DNA of 64,000 nucleotides from Imperialibacter sp964351395 (GCA_964351395.1 CAYGOF010000002.1:388550-452549), one strand, 5' to 3'. Counted from the first letter of the stretch, positions 1 to 9,347 are shown. Notes: generated from the letters alone by a model not told the origin. Made by a program: numbers and translations.

Positions 1-169
1 AACCGCTTTGCTTCTGGGAGCAGAAGCTACAGGCTTATCAGACTTTTGGCTTGAGCAGGCTGATCAGCAGGTCATTATACCTATGAAAGGAAAAATAGAC
101 TCCATGAATGTCTCAAATGCTGCTGCCATCCTTATTTATGAAGCATTGCGACAGCGAGACTTTGGTTAA
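1..169 (+). CDS. SpoU/TrmH-family RNA 2'-O-methyltransferase, C-terminal fragment
   Basis: The open frame enters from the left edge (first full codon at base 2) and stops at 167-169. The 55 visible residues carry the late SPOUT-fold motifs: LLLGAEATGLSD, then VIIPMKGKIDSMNVSNAAA, which form the knotted S-adenosylmethionine site in TrmH/RlmB-type enzymes. These methylate a ribose 2'-OH in tRNA or rRNA. The substrate cannot be told from this fragment. Its stop codon overlaps the stop of the convergent PAP2 gene. Confidence 0.8.
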   Translation, partial: TALLLGAEATGLSDFWLEQADQQVIIPMKGKIDSMNVSNAAAILIYEALRQRDFG

Positions 170-513
170 TGCTGTTTCAAAAGACCTTTATCCAAAGGTA
201 TTGAGTTGTACCACCGCTGCTTTTCCATCCATATAAATAGTACCGCAGTAAAAAGTGTTCCCATGAGAGCACCGGCATACACATCTTTGAAGAAATGCTG
301 AGCAAGGTAGATCCTGGAAATACCAACCAATAGCGAACAAATGAAAGCCACAATAGCCAACATCTTCTGTTTCGGAAAAAGAAAAACAAGAAGCGTTGCC
401 AGAGAGAACGCAGTTAAAGTATGACCAGATGGAAAAGAATACCGAGAGTGGATACTCACTCCCTCGACAAAATGAAGATCAATGTCCTGAAAAAACACTT
501 TAGGCCTACTCAT
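166..513 (-). CDS. PAP2-family phosphatase, C-terminal part (split gene)
   Basis: 115 residues with the PAP2 motifs 2 and 3: a PSGHT motif near residue 28 and a SRIYLAQHFFKDVYAG motif near residue 66, which supply the catalytic histidines. Hydrophobic segments follow the usual membrane topology. These enzymes dephosphorylate lipid phosphates such as undecaprenyl pyrophosphate. The first arginine-proline motif is at residues 3-4 (MSRP), but the lysine-rich part expected just upstream lies in the other frame, at the end of the gene covering 510-827. The ATG overlaps that gene's TGA stop (ATGA). One extra base in the A6 run at 517-522 would join them into a single protein of about 220 residues. 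Confidence 0.7.
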   Translation of the reverse strand: MSRPKVFFQDIDLHFVEGVSIHSRYSFPSGHTLTAFSLATLLVFLFPKQKMLAIVAFICSLLVGISRIYLAQHFFKDVYAGALMGTLFTAVLFIWMEKQRWYNSIPLDKGLLKQH

Positions 514-827
514 TTTGAAAAAAGGACCCTTTTACTGACTTGTGAAATCACTAGTTGCATAAGCAAAATAACGGAAAGCAAAACACTGGTCCGATAACTC
601 AAGCACAAAACGATCCCGAGTGCTATCAAGCCGGTTAGTCCATCTCCTAAATAAGTGAAATGTTTAAAAAAGAGATCACCTGAAGCGGAATGCTTGCTAT
701 CCAACCAGAGAACCATATCTCCTTTTGAAAAAACCATAAGTAGCATTGCTCCAGCGATAGCAAACAAAGTGATCAACAACCAAAAGATTCGAGCTCCTGC
801 ACGATTATAAAGATTGCTAAGGTACAT
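510..827 (-). CDS. PAP2-family phosphatase, N-terminal part (split gene)
   Basis: 105 residues with three hydrophobic segments, ending in SKRVLFSK and a TGA. The ending fits the start of PAP2 motif 1 (KR-VF-x4-RP in Bacteroidota members), whose RP falls in the next frame at the beginning of the gene covering 166-513. The two pieces together give one complete PAP2 protein. The break is next to a run of six A (plus strand), so it may be a real frameshift mutation, a sequencing error, or two coupled half-proteins. Confidence 0.65.
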   Translation of the reverse strand: MYLSNLYNRAGARIFWLLITLFAIAGAMLLMVFSKGDMVLWLDSKHSASGDLFFKHFTYLGDGLTGLIALGIVLCLSYRTSVLLSVILLMQLVISQVSKRVLFSK

Positions 828-936
828 ATGTGTTCTCCTACACGAAAAAGATGGCCTTTAAAACAAATCAATATAAAAAAGTAATCCCGCTTAGAGATGA
901 ATTCTTTTACTTTGGAGGCTCAATACATTTCCTGGA

Positions 937-1563
937 ATGAAAAATTCTCTTCGTTGTTTATTTCTCCTTCTGCTCTCCGGGCAAATAGCATTAGGCCAAG
1001 CCAACAAAACACTCAATGAAAAGCTTCAGGACTGGTATTTTGGCACCATTGTAATGAAGTCGGGTGATGTGATTGAATGTGACTTTGCCTATAGCCCCAT
1101 TGTTGCTGAAGGGTTGCTCCAGTTTAACTACGAAGGTATCAACTACACTGCGGGGCCAAGCAAGGTTTCATCTTTCAATTTTTATGACGAAACCACAGAA
1201 AACGTTCGTAAATTTCAGTCCTTCCCATTGTACAGCGAATTGACCCAGGCAACTGTTGAGGTGTTTTTCGAAATCCTGCATGAATCTGCCTATATCTCAC
1301 TTGTTGGCCGGAAAACCACAGATCTTAAGCCTGGCCACTTTAACCCTTCTCGAATGTCGACAGCGAAAGTTATGAAGGGCTATGAAAGGTATATGATCGA
1401 TATGGGCTCCAATAATCTGCACGAAATGACAAAAAAAGAACTTTTAAAAATAACTAAAGATGAAAAAGCAGAAGTCAAAAGCTATATCAAGCAGGAGCAC
1501 CTCAAGTTGATTCGTTCCGATGACTTTATCAGTGTCATCGATTTCTACGCCTCACTAAAATAA
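937..1563 (+). CDS. Secreted hypothetical protein
   Basis: 208 residues. Residues 1-20 form a Sec signal peptide (MKNSLRCLFLLLLSGQIALG, then Q). The mature part begins with a repeated short strand pattern (GTIVMKSGDVIECDFAYSPIV), reads like a beta-rich domain to about residue 125, and ends in a lysine-rich helical tail. I do not recognise a named family. It probably acts in the periplasm. It stands 32 bp before the decarboxylase gene on the same strand and may be co-transcribed. Confidence 0.7.
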   Translation: MKNSLRCLFLLLLSGQIALGQANKTLNEKLQDWYFGTIVMKSGDVIECDFAYSPIVAEGLLQFNYEGINYTAGPSKVSSFNFYDETTENVRKFQSFPLYSELTQATVEVFFEILHESAYISLVGRKTTDLKPGHFNPSRMSTAKVMKGYERYMIDMGSNNLHEMTKKELLKITKDEKAEVKSYIKQEHLKLIRSDDFISVIDFYASLK

Positions 1564-1595
1564 ATTCAAAATCATATTCTATTACTGGTCGCCTT

Positions 1596-3014
1596 ATGAT
1601 CACTCCAGAAACCTTTAGACAAGAAGCCCATCGCCTGGTAGATTGGATGGCCGACTTCCTTGAAAACATCGAAGACTATCCAGTAAAGTCTACTGCGAAG
1701 CCAGGCGATATACTACGTCAGTTACCGGCCTCCCCTCCTGTGAAAAGTGAGCCTTTCGATCAGCTTTTCACCGACTTTCGAGACATCATCATGCCAGGCA
1801 TGACCCACTGGCAGCACCCACATTTTCACGCCTACTTTCCCGCCAATGGCAGCTATCCTTCTTTGTTGGCAGAAATGCTAACTGCTACATTAGGAGCGCA
1901 GTGCATGATTTGGGAGACCTCCCCATCGGCGGCCGAGCTCGAGGAACTGGTGATGAACTGGTTAAAACAAATGATGGGGCTTCCTGGCTACTGGCATGGC
2001 GTTATTCAGGATACTGCCTCTACCGCCACGCTTGTTGCTTTGCTTACCGCTCGTGAAAAGCAAAGTGGATTTAAAGTAAATGAAAGTGGTTTCGACGGCT
2101 CCGAAAAATTCAGGATCTATTGTTCAAGCGAAACACACTCGTCCATTGAGAAAGGGGCAAAAGTAGCTGGAATTGGCAAAGAAAATGTGGTGAAAGTGGC
2201 TGTAGATGAGCTGCTGGCCATGCAAGCCGATAAATTGGAAGAGGCTATTAAAAAAGATATACAATCCGGTTATACACCCCTTGCGGTGGTGGCGGCCATT
2301 GGCACCACTGGTACCGTAGCTGTCGATCCGCTGAGCGCCATTGCTAAGGTATGTCAGAAATACAATGTTTGGCTGCATGTTGATGCGGCTTATGCAGGAA
2401 CGGCACTATTACTACCCGAATGCCGCTGGATGATGGAAGGACAAGAATTGGCTGATAGTTTTGTTTTTAATCCTCACAAATGGATGTTTACACATTTCGA
2501 CTGTACGGCTTATTTCGTGAAGGACAAGGAAGCTCTTCTTCGCACCTTTGAAATCTTGCCTGAATACCTAAAAACAGCCACCAGAGGCCAGGTAAACGAT
2601 TACCGGGATTGGGGCGTTCAGTTAGGTCGACGCTTTAGGGCACTCAAGCTTTGGTTCGTCATTCGTTCTTTTGGCATTGAAGGATTGCAACAAACATTGA
2701 GGCTGCATATGGCCTGCGCTGCTGACTTTGAAGCGAAAGTAAATGCCCACCCCAATTTTGAGCTGGTGCTTCCCAGATCGCTAAATGTGGTTGTGTTTCG
2801 GTTCAAGCCTTCCCATGAAGAAACACTTGAAAAAATTAACGACCAAAACGAGGAGTTGATCAAGGCATTAAACAGCTCTGGCAAAGTATTTATCTCACAT
2901 ACTAAGGTCAAAGGGGTGTATTGCATAAGAATGGTACTAGGAAATACACAACTTGAGCAAAGACATGTTGATGAAGTATGGGCATGGATAATGGAAGCTT
3001 CAAAGACACTTTGA
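1596..3014 (+). CDS. PLP-dependent aromatic-L-amino-acid decarboxylase family protein
   Basis: 472 residues, the usual length for group II decarboxylases (aromatic amino acid, tyrosine or tryptophan type). The N-terminal half has the family pattern THWQHPHFHAYFPANGSYPS and GAQCMIWETSPSAAELE. The pyridoxal-phosphate part has HVDAAYAGTA (Asp of the PLP site) and NPHKWM, where Lys295 is the predicted Schiff-base lysine. It should convert an aromatic amino acid to an amine plus CO2 in the cytoplasm. The exact substrate (Tyr, Trp, Dopa or Phe) cannot be read from the sequence. Confidence 0.9.
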   Translation: MITPETFRQEAHRLVDWMADFLENIEDYPVKSTAKPGDILRQLPASPPVKSEPFDQLFTDFRDIIMPGMTHWQHPHFHAYFPANGSYPSLLAEMLTATLGAQCMIWETSPSAAELEELVMNWLKQMMGLPGYWHGVIQDTASTATLVALLTAREKQSGFKVNESGFDGSEKFRIYCSSETHSSIEKGAKVAGIGKENVVKVAVDELLAMQADKLEEAIKKDIQSGYTPLAVVAAIGTTGTVAVDPLSAIAKVCQKYNVWLHVDAAYAGTALLLPECRWMMEGQELADSFVFNPHKWMFTHFDCTAYFVKDKEALLRTFEILPEYLKTATRGQVNDYRDWGVQLGRRFRALKLWFVIRSFGIEGLQQTLRLHMACAADFEAKVNAHPNFELVLPRSLNVVVFRFKPSHEETLEKINDQNEELIKALNSSGKVFISHTKVKGVYCIRMVLGNTQLEQRHVDEVWAWIMEASKTL

Positions 3015-3037
3015 GATCATTTCTCTATCTTCGTTGT

Positions 3038-3691
3038 ATGCGTATTCTACTGTTTTGTCTGCTGCTCACAACGGTGCATGTAGGTCATGCCCAGGATTCC
3101 CTTAAATGGATATCCCTCGGCTTTAATGCCCAGGCCTACAAGGGTGATTTAGGCAACAACTATAGTAAATGGTCAGGAGCAGCTTATGCAAGCCTGCAAT
3201 TCAAAATTGACAAAAAATGGAATGGCACTGTCAACCTGGTAGTTGGTGAGGTTGCGGGACAAGATCTCCAACCCGAGTTCAATGTGCCGCCCGAAAGCGG
3301 CAGGCAGCCGAACACTTATTTCAGGACCTCCCTGGTTGCTGCCTACTATCAGGTTCAGTGGAATTTTCTATTAAAAGAGCGGTTCCGGGTATTTGTTGGA
3401 CAGGGAATCGGGTTACTCAGATATAACACAAAAGACAGCGAGGGGATGGCACTTTCGAGTCAGGCTAACACCAGGGCAGCCAACGAATCGGCAGGAAATA
3501 TTGCACTTATGCTTCCTTCCAGCATAGGATCTGTTTATAAGTTTCGTAATAATTTTGGCGTAGGTTATAAGATAAGCCTGCTAAACACAGCAACAGATTA
3601 TATGGACAATATTTCTCAACTAGCCAGGTCAACTGGCGGAGATAATATATTGGCCCATCAGGTGTCATTTATGATCCCTGTCCATTTTTAA
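3038..3691 (+). CDS. Outer-membrane beta-barrel protein, hypothetical
   Basis: 217 residues from the ATG at 3038, chosen because it opens directly on a signal peptide (MRILLFCLLLTTVHVGHAQ). An upstream ATG at 2978 would add 20 non-signal residues that overlap the decarboxylase gene. The mature part has alternating amphipathic strands (LGFNAQAYKGDLGNNYSKWSG is typical of small Bacteroidota barrels) and ends in an aromatic residue (VSFMIPVHF), as beta-barrel proteins usually do. The specific function is unknown. Confidence 0.75.
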   Translation: MRILLFCLLLTTVHVGHAQDSLKWISLGFNAQAYKGDLGNNYSKWSGAAYASLQFKIDKKWNGTVNLVVGEVAGQDLQPEFNVPPESGRQPNTYFRTSLVAAYYQVQWNFLLKERFRVFVGQGIGLLRYNTKDSEGMALSSQANTRAANESAGNIALMLPSSIGSVYKFRNNFGVGYKISLLNTATDYMDNISQLARSTGGDNILAHQVSFMIPVHF

Positions 3692-3695
3692 CTTA

Positions 3696-4256
3696 TCACC
3701 CTTCGATCTCTTCTAACAGCTGCTGGTACCAGGCTTCTCCGTATTTTCTGATCAACGCCTCTTTTAAAAACTTATACACGGGTACACCCAACGATTTCCC
3801 ATGGTCACATGCCGGGGCACATATCTGCCACCGATGATAATTCAGCGCATCGTAGTTATCGTATTTTGAAACTCTAATTGGGTACAGGTGACATGAAATG
3901 GGCTTTCTCCACTTGGTTTTGCCAGCGAGCCATGCTTGCTCGATAGCACACTTAAGGATACCCTGTTGGTCATAAATAGCAAAAGCACATTCTTTGCCTT
4001 TAATCGTAGTGGTAGAGAAATCACCTTCTTCATCCAGCAAATAGGCTCCTTCTTTCTCAACGGCTTCAATTCCTGCATCTGACATGAAAGGCTTCACGTC
4101 TTCGAGAATATTGTCGATTTCTTTTAGCTCTTCTTCCTCCAAAGGTGCTCCAAGGTCTCCCTCTACGCAGCAAGCGCCCTTGCATTTGGTGATGTCACAT
4201 ACAAAAAGCTGCTCTTTTATATCGTCTGAGATGACGGCGTTTTCTACCAGAATCAT
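3696..4256 (-). CDS. DUF3109 family cysteine-rich protein
   Basis: 186 residues with eight or so cysteines in the pattern CDITKCKGACC near the N terminus, then single Cys at KECAFA, LKCAIEQ, SCHLYP and ICAPACDHG. This spacing matches the DUF3109 family, related to the YkgJ-type putative zinc or iron-sulfur cluster proteins. No signal peptide is present, so it should be cytoplasmic. It converges on the beta-barrel gene with only 4 bp between the two stop codons. Its biochemical role is not known. Confidence 0.85.
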   Translation of the reverse strand: MILVENAVISDDIKEQLFVCDITKCKGACCVEGDLGAPLEEEELKEIDNILEDVKPFMSDAGIEAVEKEGAYLLDEEGDFSTTTIKGKECAFAIYDQQGILKCAIEQAWLAGKTKWRKPISCHLYPIRVSKYDNYDALNYHRWQICAPACDHGKSLGVPVYKFLKEALIRKYGEAWYQQLLEEIEG

Positions 4257-4295
4257 GACACAAAGTTGGGGGTATTTTACAACAAAGTAAAGTGC

Positions 4296-5675
4296 TTAGT
4301 CCTTGTACATCGCAGCAATTTTTGCCAACTCTCCATCGATAAACTGCCTATCTAGTAATTTGCCCCTCACCATTACCCACTCAATACCTCCCACATTTTC
4401 AATATTCTCTAAGGGATTATCCCTCAATAAGATCAAATCTGCAGCTGCGCCTTCGCTTAGCTCGCCGAACTTACCCTGTTGCCCAAAAAATGCGGCACTA
4501 TTAACGGTACCAGTCCTAAGGGCCTCGTAAGGTGTTAAGCCACTGTTGACCATCGAAACTAACTCGTGATGGGCCGAGAAACCCGGCACATTGAATACCT
4601 GGGGTGCGTCTGACCCAAGAATAATAGGAACTCCCGCTTCATGCATTTTTTTGATCAGCACCTTCCGTATTTCATTCAGCTTATCTGCATTGGCTGCACT
4701 AAATGTGGGGCCATTCAGAAAGCTTTCTTTCGACCGCTTCCATTGCTGTCGTGTTTGAGGAGACATATAAATCATTTCCGGGTCTTGCAAAAGTTCATCT
4801 GCCGATTTGGTAGAAATCCATCGATCAAATAATGACTGAGTAGGTACAATCGCCACCTGATGGTCAAGTGTCTTTTGAACCAGTTCGTCCATCCGTCCCA
4901 TGTCTACATAAGGCACCCAGTCAACACCAAAAAAACCGTTGCTTTCCGGGTCAAGCCCAAGTGTGTCGGGCACAAGGCCCTCCACATAACCATCCACATG
5001 ATCCACTGTACCATAACCAGATTCCAATGCATGGCGGATGCCTACAAACACAGAAACATGCCCGCTGTATGTCATGCCAGCCCTTTTGGCTGCCATCACC
5101 ATTGAGTCAAAAACGTGCATCTTAATGCCTGGGTGTAGTTTCATGAAGTCATATCCCAGATTTTTCTGTTTATTCACCAATGCCACCGCCGACTCACCGG
5201 TTGGCACACTGTTACCATTGAAGGATGGCCCTGACGTGAAAATTCTCGGCCCAAGTATATCGCCCTTCATCACCTGTTGTTTAAGCTTCAAGTGTTCAGG
5301 GTGCCCAAGCATTCCCCGAATGGTTGTCACTCCCTGTGAAAGATAAAGGAAAAGCGTCTCCAGGGTCTTGTCCGGCCCAGGGCCTGGCTGCGGTATATGA
5401 GCGTGCATTTCAGTGAGGCCGGGAAGCAGGAAAGCGTTCTTCCCATCAATAATAGAAGCGGCCTGGCTTGGAATAAAGTATTTTTCATTGGCGATCTTCT
5501 GAATCACTCCATCCTTTATATAGACCACCTCATTCGTCCTAACTTCATCGGACGTCATCGAGATCAGCTGCACATTCGTAATGGCATAATCGTAGCCATT
5601 GCCAATCTCCGGCGCTCCACAGCTAGCGAGGAAAAGCAGCAAAGAAATGGATAGGAGTCGTATACACTGTTTCAT
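4296..5675 (-). CDS. Amidohydrolase-family lipoprotein (imidazolonepropionase-like)
   Basis: 459 residues from the ATG at 5675, which starts a lipoprotein signal (MKQCIRLLSISLLLFLASC; lipobox LASC). An in-frame start 81 bp further up only adds unlikely sequence. Metal-dependent amidohydrolase features: LPGLTEMHAHIPQPG (metal-binding HxH), KLHPGIK (carboxylated-lysine region), YSGHVSV, TVDHVDG (His) and LGSDAPQ (catalytic Asp). The closing segment ADLILLRDNPLENIENV is typical of the imidazolonepropionase/prolidase-like branch. It should be a membrane-anchored periplasmic hydrolase of C-N bonds, with unknown substrate. Confidence 0.88.
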   Translation of the reverse strand: MKQCIRLLSISLLLFLASCGAPEIGNGYDYAITNVQLISMTSDEVRTNEVVYIKDGVIQKIANEKYFIPSQAASIIDGKNAFLLPGLTEMHAHIPQPGPGPDKTLETLFLYLSQGVTTIRGMLGHPEHLKLKQQVMKGDILGPRIFTSGPSFNGNSVPTGESAVALVNKQKNLGYDFMKLHPGIKMHVFDSMVMAAKRAGMTYSGHVSVFVGIRHALESGYGTVDHVDGYVEGLVPDTLGLDPESNGFFGVDWVPYVDMGRMDELVQKTLDHQVAIVPTQSLFDRWISTKSADELLQDPEMIYMSPQTRQQWKRSKESFLNGPTFSAANADKLNEIRKVLIKKMHEAGVPIILGSDAPQVFNVPGFSAHHELVSMVNSGLTPYEALRTGTVNSAAFFGQQGKFGELSEGAAADLILLRDNPLENIENVGGIEWVMVRGKLLDRQFIDGELAKIAAMYKD

Positions 5676-5750
5676 ATTGAAGCTGGTTCGAATGTGAGAA
5701 TATTCACACAATTTAATGAAACAAATGAATGAAAACACCTGCGATGATTT

Positions 5751-5784
5751 TAACAAAGAAAAGCCCTGACCAGTGGTCAGGGCC
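5751..5784 (-). terminator. Rho-independent terminator after the FtsX-type permease gene
   Basis: A perfect 9-bp stem GCCCTGACC/GGTCAGGGC (5763-5771 and 5775-5783) with a 3-base loop. Read on the minus strand it is followed at once by a T-rich tract (TTTTCTTTG), and it lies about 20 bp past the permease stop codon. Confidence 0.85.
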
Positions 5785-5806
5785 TTACCGCTATACTTAA
5801 GAATAT

Positions 5807-8224
5807 CTATTCGTTTCTCAGCGCATCAATCGGATTCGCTGTAGCTGCCTTAACCACCTGGGAGCTGATGGTTAAAATACCCAGGAAGCCAACAATGAGT
5901 AACGCCAGCGCAACAATCCCAACACCTACTGAAACCCTTGTTGCCATCATATTCAACCACAACTGGCTCACAAATACACTTACAGGCACAAAGACAACTA
6001 CTGCAATGATAATCACCATGGAAAATTGTCGGGTTAGCGTTAGCACCAGGTATTGAGTAGAAGCGCCCAGCACTTTCCTGATCCCTATTTCCTTTTCTTT
6101 TGTCTGAAGTTGAAAGCTCACCATACCCAGTAAACCAAGGCACGAGATAAAGATGGCAAAAAGCGACACTGCAGTAACAATAGCAGTTACATCGTCGAGG
6201 AAAAAATAGGTATGGTCTAACTCCTCATCAAGAAAACTATACTTCAACTCTCGCTTGCCGTCAATTGTGGCCCAAGTCTCTTGAAATTCAGCTACCAGTG
6301 CAGATATATTTGAAGAGGCTATTTTTAAGTACAAATTCTCATAATTATCCGGCCTAAAGCGCAGAGCCATTGGCTCAATGCCCGACATCAATGGTTCAAA
6401 ATGATAGTCCCGCACGACACCAATTATTTGCACCCGGTTCTCCTTGTTTAGAATTATCTCCTGGCCAATAGCTTCATGAGGAGTCTCAAAACCTGCTTTC
6501 TTGACTGCGGTTTCATTGAGAATAATAAACTTCTCGGCACCTCCTCCATCGGCTGCTTCAAAATCTCTACCGGCGATCAGTGTAATGCCGAAGGTTGACA
6601 CATAGTTTTCGTCGACAGAAAAATGAGACAGGCCGAAGCGCTCGCTGTTTTCATCTCGCTGGCAATCCGCACCATGAGTCTTACCTACCGCAGGATTATG
6701 AGAGGCGAAGGTGTAAGATTTGACAGCGGGGTTTTTACTAAATTCAGCAGCAACAATTTCCGGCTTACTTTCTTGCAACTCAATTACCATCAGATTGTCC
6801 TCGTCAAAACCATAATCGGCGCTGACCATCAGGTTGGTTTGCTCTCTCATCACCAGAATAGAAATGATCATAAAGATGGACAAGCCAAACTGAATCATCA
6901 TCAGTATTTTCTTCATGGAAAAATTGGACACAAATCCCCTTTTGTTGTTGGGACTCGTAAGGCCATGATAGCCCTTTAGCGCTTGCACAGGGCTAAATTT
7001 TGAGAGGAAAAGAGCTGGAAAAATTCCGGCCATAAGACCGACGAATACACTGAAGCAAATGAAATAAGGAAAGGAGTTGTATGAAAAGTCTATCTTCAAC
7101 TCAGCCAGGGTGAAAATTTCGAGACCATTAAACGCAGGAATCATCAAACGTAAAATTAGCACTGAAAGCAGGAGTGATATAATAGCCGTCACTACCGACT
7201 CGACAATAAACTGATTGACTACCTGTCTGCGAGTGGCACCAACTACTTTTCTAACACCAATCTCCCTTGCTCTGGTCAATGATTTAGCCAACGACAGGTT
7301 GGTATAGTTGAAAAGCGCTGTAACCATCACAATCAGTGCCAGAAACCCAAAGAAAAACAAAACAATACTGGGGATATAAAAACCCAGTTCATTGCCAGCC
7401 ATATTGCCCAAGGCAATTTTTCTGACTGGATTGATACCAAACGAATAAGGGACTCTGTCTTCAGGCCATTCGATGTTTTCTTCTGCCAATTCTTCTATTG
7501 TGGCCGCCACTTGTTCAGCCTCCACACCTGCCTTTAGTTTAAAATAATTATACCCTACCCATACGTTCGACCAATTATCATTCTTACTATCAGAAAACCC
7601 TTCCTTGACAGCACCAAGTGTGCTCATGGAGCCTAGTGCGTCAAATTTCATATGACTACTCACACTTTCGACATCGATCACTCCTGTGATCTTAAAGGGA
7701 CCAACATCGGTAAAGTCAAGCACTAACCCGAGGTAAGAGTCTTTGCTTCCGAAAAACTTTTCAGCCGTTTCTTTGGTGACTACTACCGAAAAAGGTTCAG
7801 TAAGAGCAGTCTTTCGATTGCCTTCTACGAGCGGAAAGGAGAAAACTTGCAAGAAGCTATCATCTGCCAGTAGGCCGCGAACAAAAAGTACCTTATCGTC
7901 GGTCTGGGCTTCCCTTCTAAAATCAGATCTCATCGTTGTATAGGCTTCGAAATAAGCATACTGATCTTCTAACGCCTTTTTAAACGGCAAAGGGCTACTT
8001 GCTCGTTTACTAAAAAGACCAGGACCCTTAGGGTCATAACTTTCGATCCTGTAGATACGATCAGCTCCTTCATGAAATTCATCATAGTTATACTGATTGT
8101 GAACGATCGTGATCAGCATCAATGAAACAGACATGGCCAATGATAGGCCAACAATATTAACGAAGCTAAATAGCCTTTGGCGAGCCATGCTTCTCAGCGC
8201 AATTTTGAGATAATTCTTAAGCAT
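5807..8224 (-). CDS. ABC transporter permease with two FtsX domains (MacB-like)
   Basis: 805 residues in the usual two-module layout of Bacteroidota FtsX-type permeases. One membrane segment at about 20-42 is followed by a large periplasmic MacB-type domain (about 45-280), three membrane helices (about 285-400), a second helix and periplasmic domain (about 440-670) and three C-terminal helices (about 680-795). Both modules carry the coupling motif EIGVRKVVGATRRQVV / EIGIRKVLGAS. It likely works with an ATPase encoded elsewhere, since none is adjacent. Export of peptides or lipoproteins, or a mechanotransmission role, are both possible. Confidence 0.9.
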   Translation of the reverse strand: MLKNYLKIALRSMARQRLFSFVNIVGLSLAMSVSLMLITIVHNQYNYDEFHEGADRIYRIESYDPKGPGLFSKRASSPLPFKKALEDQYAYFEAYTTMRSDFRREAQTDDKVLFVRGLLADDSFLQVFSFPLVEGNRKTALTEPFSVVVTKETAEKFFGSKDSYLGLVLDFTDVGPFKITGVIDVESVSSHMKFDALGSMSTLGAVKEGFSDSKNDNWSNVWVGYNYFKLKAGVEAEQVAATIEELAEENIEWPEDRVPYSFGINPVRKIALGNMAGNELGFYIPSIVLFFFGFLALIVMVTALFNYTNLSLAKSLTRAREIGVRKVVGATRRQVVNQFIVESVVTAIISLLLSVLILRLMIPAFNGLEIFTLAELKIDFSYNSFPYFICFSVFVGLMAGIFPALFLSKFSPVQALKGYHGLTSPNNKRGFVSNFSMKKILMMIQFGLSIFMIISILVMREQTNLMVSADYGFDEDNLMVIELQESKPEIVAAEFSKNPAVKSYTFASHNPAVGKTHGADCQRDENSERFGLSHFSVDENYVSTFGITLIAGRDFEAADGGGAEKFIILNETAVKKAGFETPHEAIGQEIILNKENRVQIIGVVRDYHFEPLMSGIEPMALRFRPDNYENLYLKIASSNISALVAEFQETWATIDGKRELKYSFLDEELDHTYFFLDDVTAIVTAVSLFAIFISCLGLLGMVSFQLQTKEKEIGIRKVLGASTQYLVLTLTRQFSMVIIIAVVVFVPVSVFVSQLWLNMMATRVSVGVGIVALALLIVGFLGILTISSQVVKAATANPIDALRNE

Positions 8225-8360
8225 AATAGTCCATTTAAGTTTTGGGCTTTAGACTATTTGCGCAAACGCTAAGTTACCAATCAAGACACACTAGTGTATT
8301 GAAACGTACATTTCACGAATTGAATGGAGGCGAATTTGAAGTGAACAGGAGTATTACTTT

Positions 8361-8888
8361 TTACCAGGTGATGGGCACCATGGTTAGCGTTCGGTTCCAT
8401 CTAAAGGCAAGTTTTGTTCCAGCTGAATCGGGACGAAACTCAATGGTAAACTCCTCTACATCGTCTTTGGGGTTGAGGACTGGCACCTCTACTCTTAGCA
8501 CGTCTAAGTCGTAATTGGGTTCAAACTTACCCCATTGCATCAATTCGCTATTCAATACCACTGTCCACCGGGCGGCTTCCGGAATTGTATACAGGCGATA
8601 CCGTCCTTTTGGAAGGGGTTTATCACCAAAAACAACATCTTTACTGAACTCGATTTCAGTGGCTTCATTAGCACCAGTCCGCCAATATTGACCGTAGGGT
8701 ACAAGCCCCCCAAAAACTTTTCTGCCTCTCTTAAAAGGACGCCCGTAATCTATGTCAATAGTGATCTCTTCAGTTTGGTAGGTTGCCTGGCCTCTTGGAC
8801 TCAAGCCCAGTGAGTTGTAAAACTCATAAACGGTATAACCAACATATGCCAGCACTGCCAATGCAACTGCAAATAAGATCTTCTTCAT
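8361..8888 (-). CDS. DUF2911 domain membrane-anchored protein
   Basis: 175 residues. One N-terminal hydrophobic segment (residues 4-22) is followed by the DUF2911 pattern: DIDYGRPFKRGRKVFGGLVPYGQYWRTGANEATEI and LPKGRYRLYTIP with a later WTVVLN. Families of this kind are periplasmic or outer-surface proteins common in Bacteroidota, with unknown activity. It starts 6 bp after the acetyltransferase stop codon, so the two are probably one operon. Confidence 0.85.
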   Translation of the reverse strand: MKKILFAVALAVLAYVGYTVYEFYNSLGLSPRGQATYQTEEITIDIDYGRPFKRGRKVFGGLVPYGQYWRTGANEATEIEFSKDVVFGDKPLPKGRYRLYTIPEAARWTVVLNSELMQWGKFEPNYDLDVLRVEVPVLNPKDDVEEFTIEFRPDSAGTKLAFRWNRTLTMVPITW

Positions 8889-8894
8889 CTTTCA

Positions 8895-9347
8895 CTATTT
8901 TAACCATTCATACAAAAGGTAGTGATCACCGTTCATGCCTAATTTGCTGTAGACTCCCTGGGCCGATGCATTGGTCTTGTCAACATACAATCTCAATCCA
9001 CCCAAGGAAGGAATCCGCTTTACTTTATCAGAAAGGAATTGATACATCTTCTTAAAAACTCCTTTGCCCCGATGTTCTTCGAGCACAAACACAGACTGAA
9101 TCCACCATACAGTTGCATTTCGCCAGTCGGACCATTCGAATGTAATAAGCAATGAAGCAATCACTTCACCATCTGCATCTGCAACAAAATACGTGCCCTT
9201 ATTTGGATCATTGAATACAGAAACGACGCCCTTTTCTACAATGGCTCTATCGAGATTTAGTTTTTCTGTTTCCCATGCCATTTTAATCTGGAAATCAATA
9301 ATGATTTTGGCGTCACCAAGAGATGCTTCACGGATAGTAAAATTCAT
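8895..9347 (-). CDS. GNAT-family N-acetyltransferase
   Basis: 150 residues from the ATG at 9347 (MNFTIREASLGDAKII). A start 36 bp upstream is possible but does not fit the family. It contains the acetyl-CoA binding motif A in the form VFVLEEHRGKGVFKKMYQFL (R/Q-x-x-G-x-G/A type) and a closing strand LRLYVDKTNASAQGVYSKLGM, typical for GNAT proteins. It should transfer an acetyl group to an amine in the cytoplasm. The substrate is unknown. Confidence 0.88.
   Translation of the reverse strand: MNFTIREASLGDAKIIIDFQIKMAWETEKLNLDRAIVEKGVVSVFNDPNKGTYFVADADGEVIASLLITFEWSDWRNATVWWIQSVFVLEEHRGKGVFKKMYQFLSDKVKRIPSLGGLRLYVDKTNASAQGVYSKLGMNGDHYLLYEWLK

Noticed and set aside
510..530. Programmed -1 frameshift in the PAP2 gene
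   Set aside because: The run CCTTTTTTC does not fit an in-frame X XXY YYZ slippery heptamer, and no strong downstream stem is seen; a mutation or error is simpler.
4860..5654. Several plus-strand frames opposite the amidohydrolase gene
   Set aside because: They are antisense to a clear conserved enzyme and show no domain pattern of their own.
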